Source: Synechococcus sp. MVIR-18-1
GTDB lineage: Bacteria > Cyanobacteriota > Cyanobacteriia > PCC-6307 > Cyanobiaceae
Assembly: GCF_014279835.1 (NCBI RefSeq)
Contig: NZ_CP047942.1
Coordinates: 1,984,001 to 2,048,000 of the forward strand
Direction: 5' to 3'
Length of the DNA: 64,000 nucleotides
The number at the start of each line of letters is the position of its first letter. Position 1 is the first letter of the stretch. The translations under genes were made by a program, and so were the position numbers. The notes beneath the pieces are model-generated. The model saw only the letters and a program-made list of their open reading frames with translations. It was not told where the DNA came from and did not search any database. Below, one piece after another: positions 63,993 through 64,000 of the stretch.

Positions 63993-64000
63993 AACAAGCT

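Overview
The window looks like a marine picocyanobacterial chromosome, most likely a Synechococcus of the open-ocean/coastal group. The evidence is a D1 protein gene (psbA) of the D1:2 type, a CP12 that lacks the N-terminal cysteine pair, a SulP/BicA-like anion transporter, sulfiredoxin, and several small families I know mainly from Synechococcus/Prochlorococcus (DUF1651, DUF3303, DUF3764, DUF3493, DUF2301). Species cannot be fixed from this alone.

Region 1 (about 0.1-33.5 kb) is dense core genome: hisD, rpiA, an HtrA-type protease, a radical-SAM RiPP locus of the Grr type (substrate-binding lipoprotein, Gly-rich precursor, SPASM maturase, secreted partner), the rimP-nusA-ylxR-infB translation/transcription operon, tRNA-Thr(CGU), a DUF389 membrane protein, a HIT protein, psbA with a clear terminator, two tandem secreted paralogues, an aspartoacylase-like enzyme, a GST / DUF2301 / ABC-F overlap operon, cp12, obg, a MalK-type ATPase, mutS2 with a VOC gene, hemB, a DnaJ-like chaperone, a thioredoxin-like protein and the SulP transporter.

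Region 2 (about 33.5-50.4 kb) is a hypervariable, low-density stretch of small genes: L,D-transpeptidase, DUF1651, sulfiredoxin, DUF3764, two DUF3303 paralogues, a cupin, many 20-60-residue membrane or soluble ORFs, and numerous isolated terminator-like hairpins. It holds a possible Yfr1-like small RNA, a 12-G tract inside a perfect inverted repeat, and a series of three same-direction hairpins.

Region 3 (about 50.4-60.4 kb) is a mobile island. A truncated REP-type (RAYT) transposase is followed by a tyrosine recombinase preceded by three TGTCACG repeats in exact 11-bp phase. A cargo of AT-rich genes for exported proteins follows: a Cys-rich 342-residue orphan, an Asn/Ser/Asp repeat protein, a DUF6636-like protein and a TPR protein. 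A second, diverged copy of only the 3' end of the recombinase then cuts off the TPR gene, so the cargo lies between about 250-bp direct repeats. Beyond it are a frameshifted DUF805 gene, an AEC transporter, a secreted alpha/beta hydrolase and a DUF4912-like protein.

Region 4 (60.4-64.0 kb) reads like the replication module of a phage satellite or plasmid-like integrative element: coiled-coil and SAP-like proteins, an excisionase-like DNA-binding protein, a zinc-finger primase-like protein, and a VapE/VirE-type P-loop protein coupled to it by a TGATG overlap. The element probably continues past the right edge.

Strongest candidates for something new: the recombinase-flanked secreted-protein cargo, the satellite module, and the Grr locus with its uncharacterised secreted partner.
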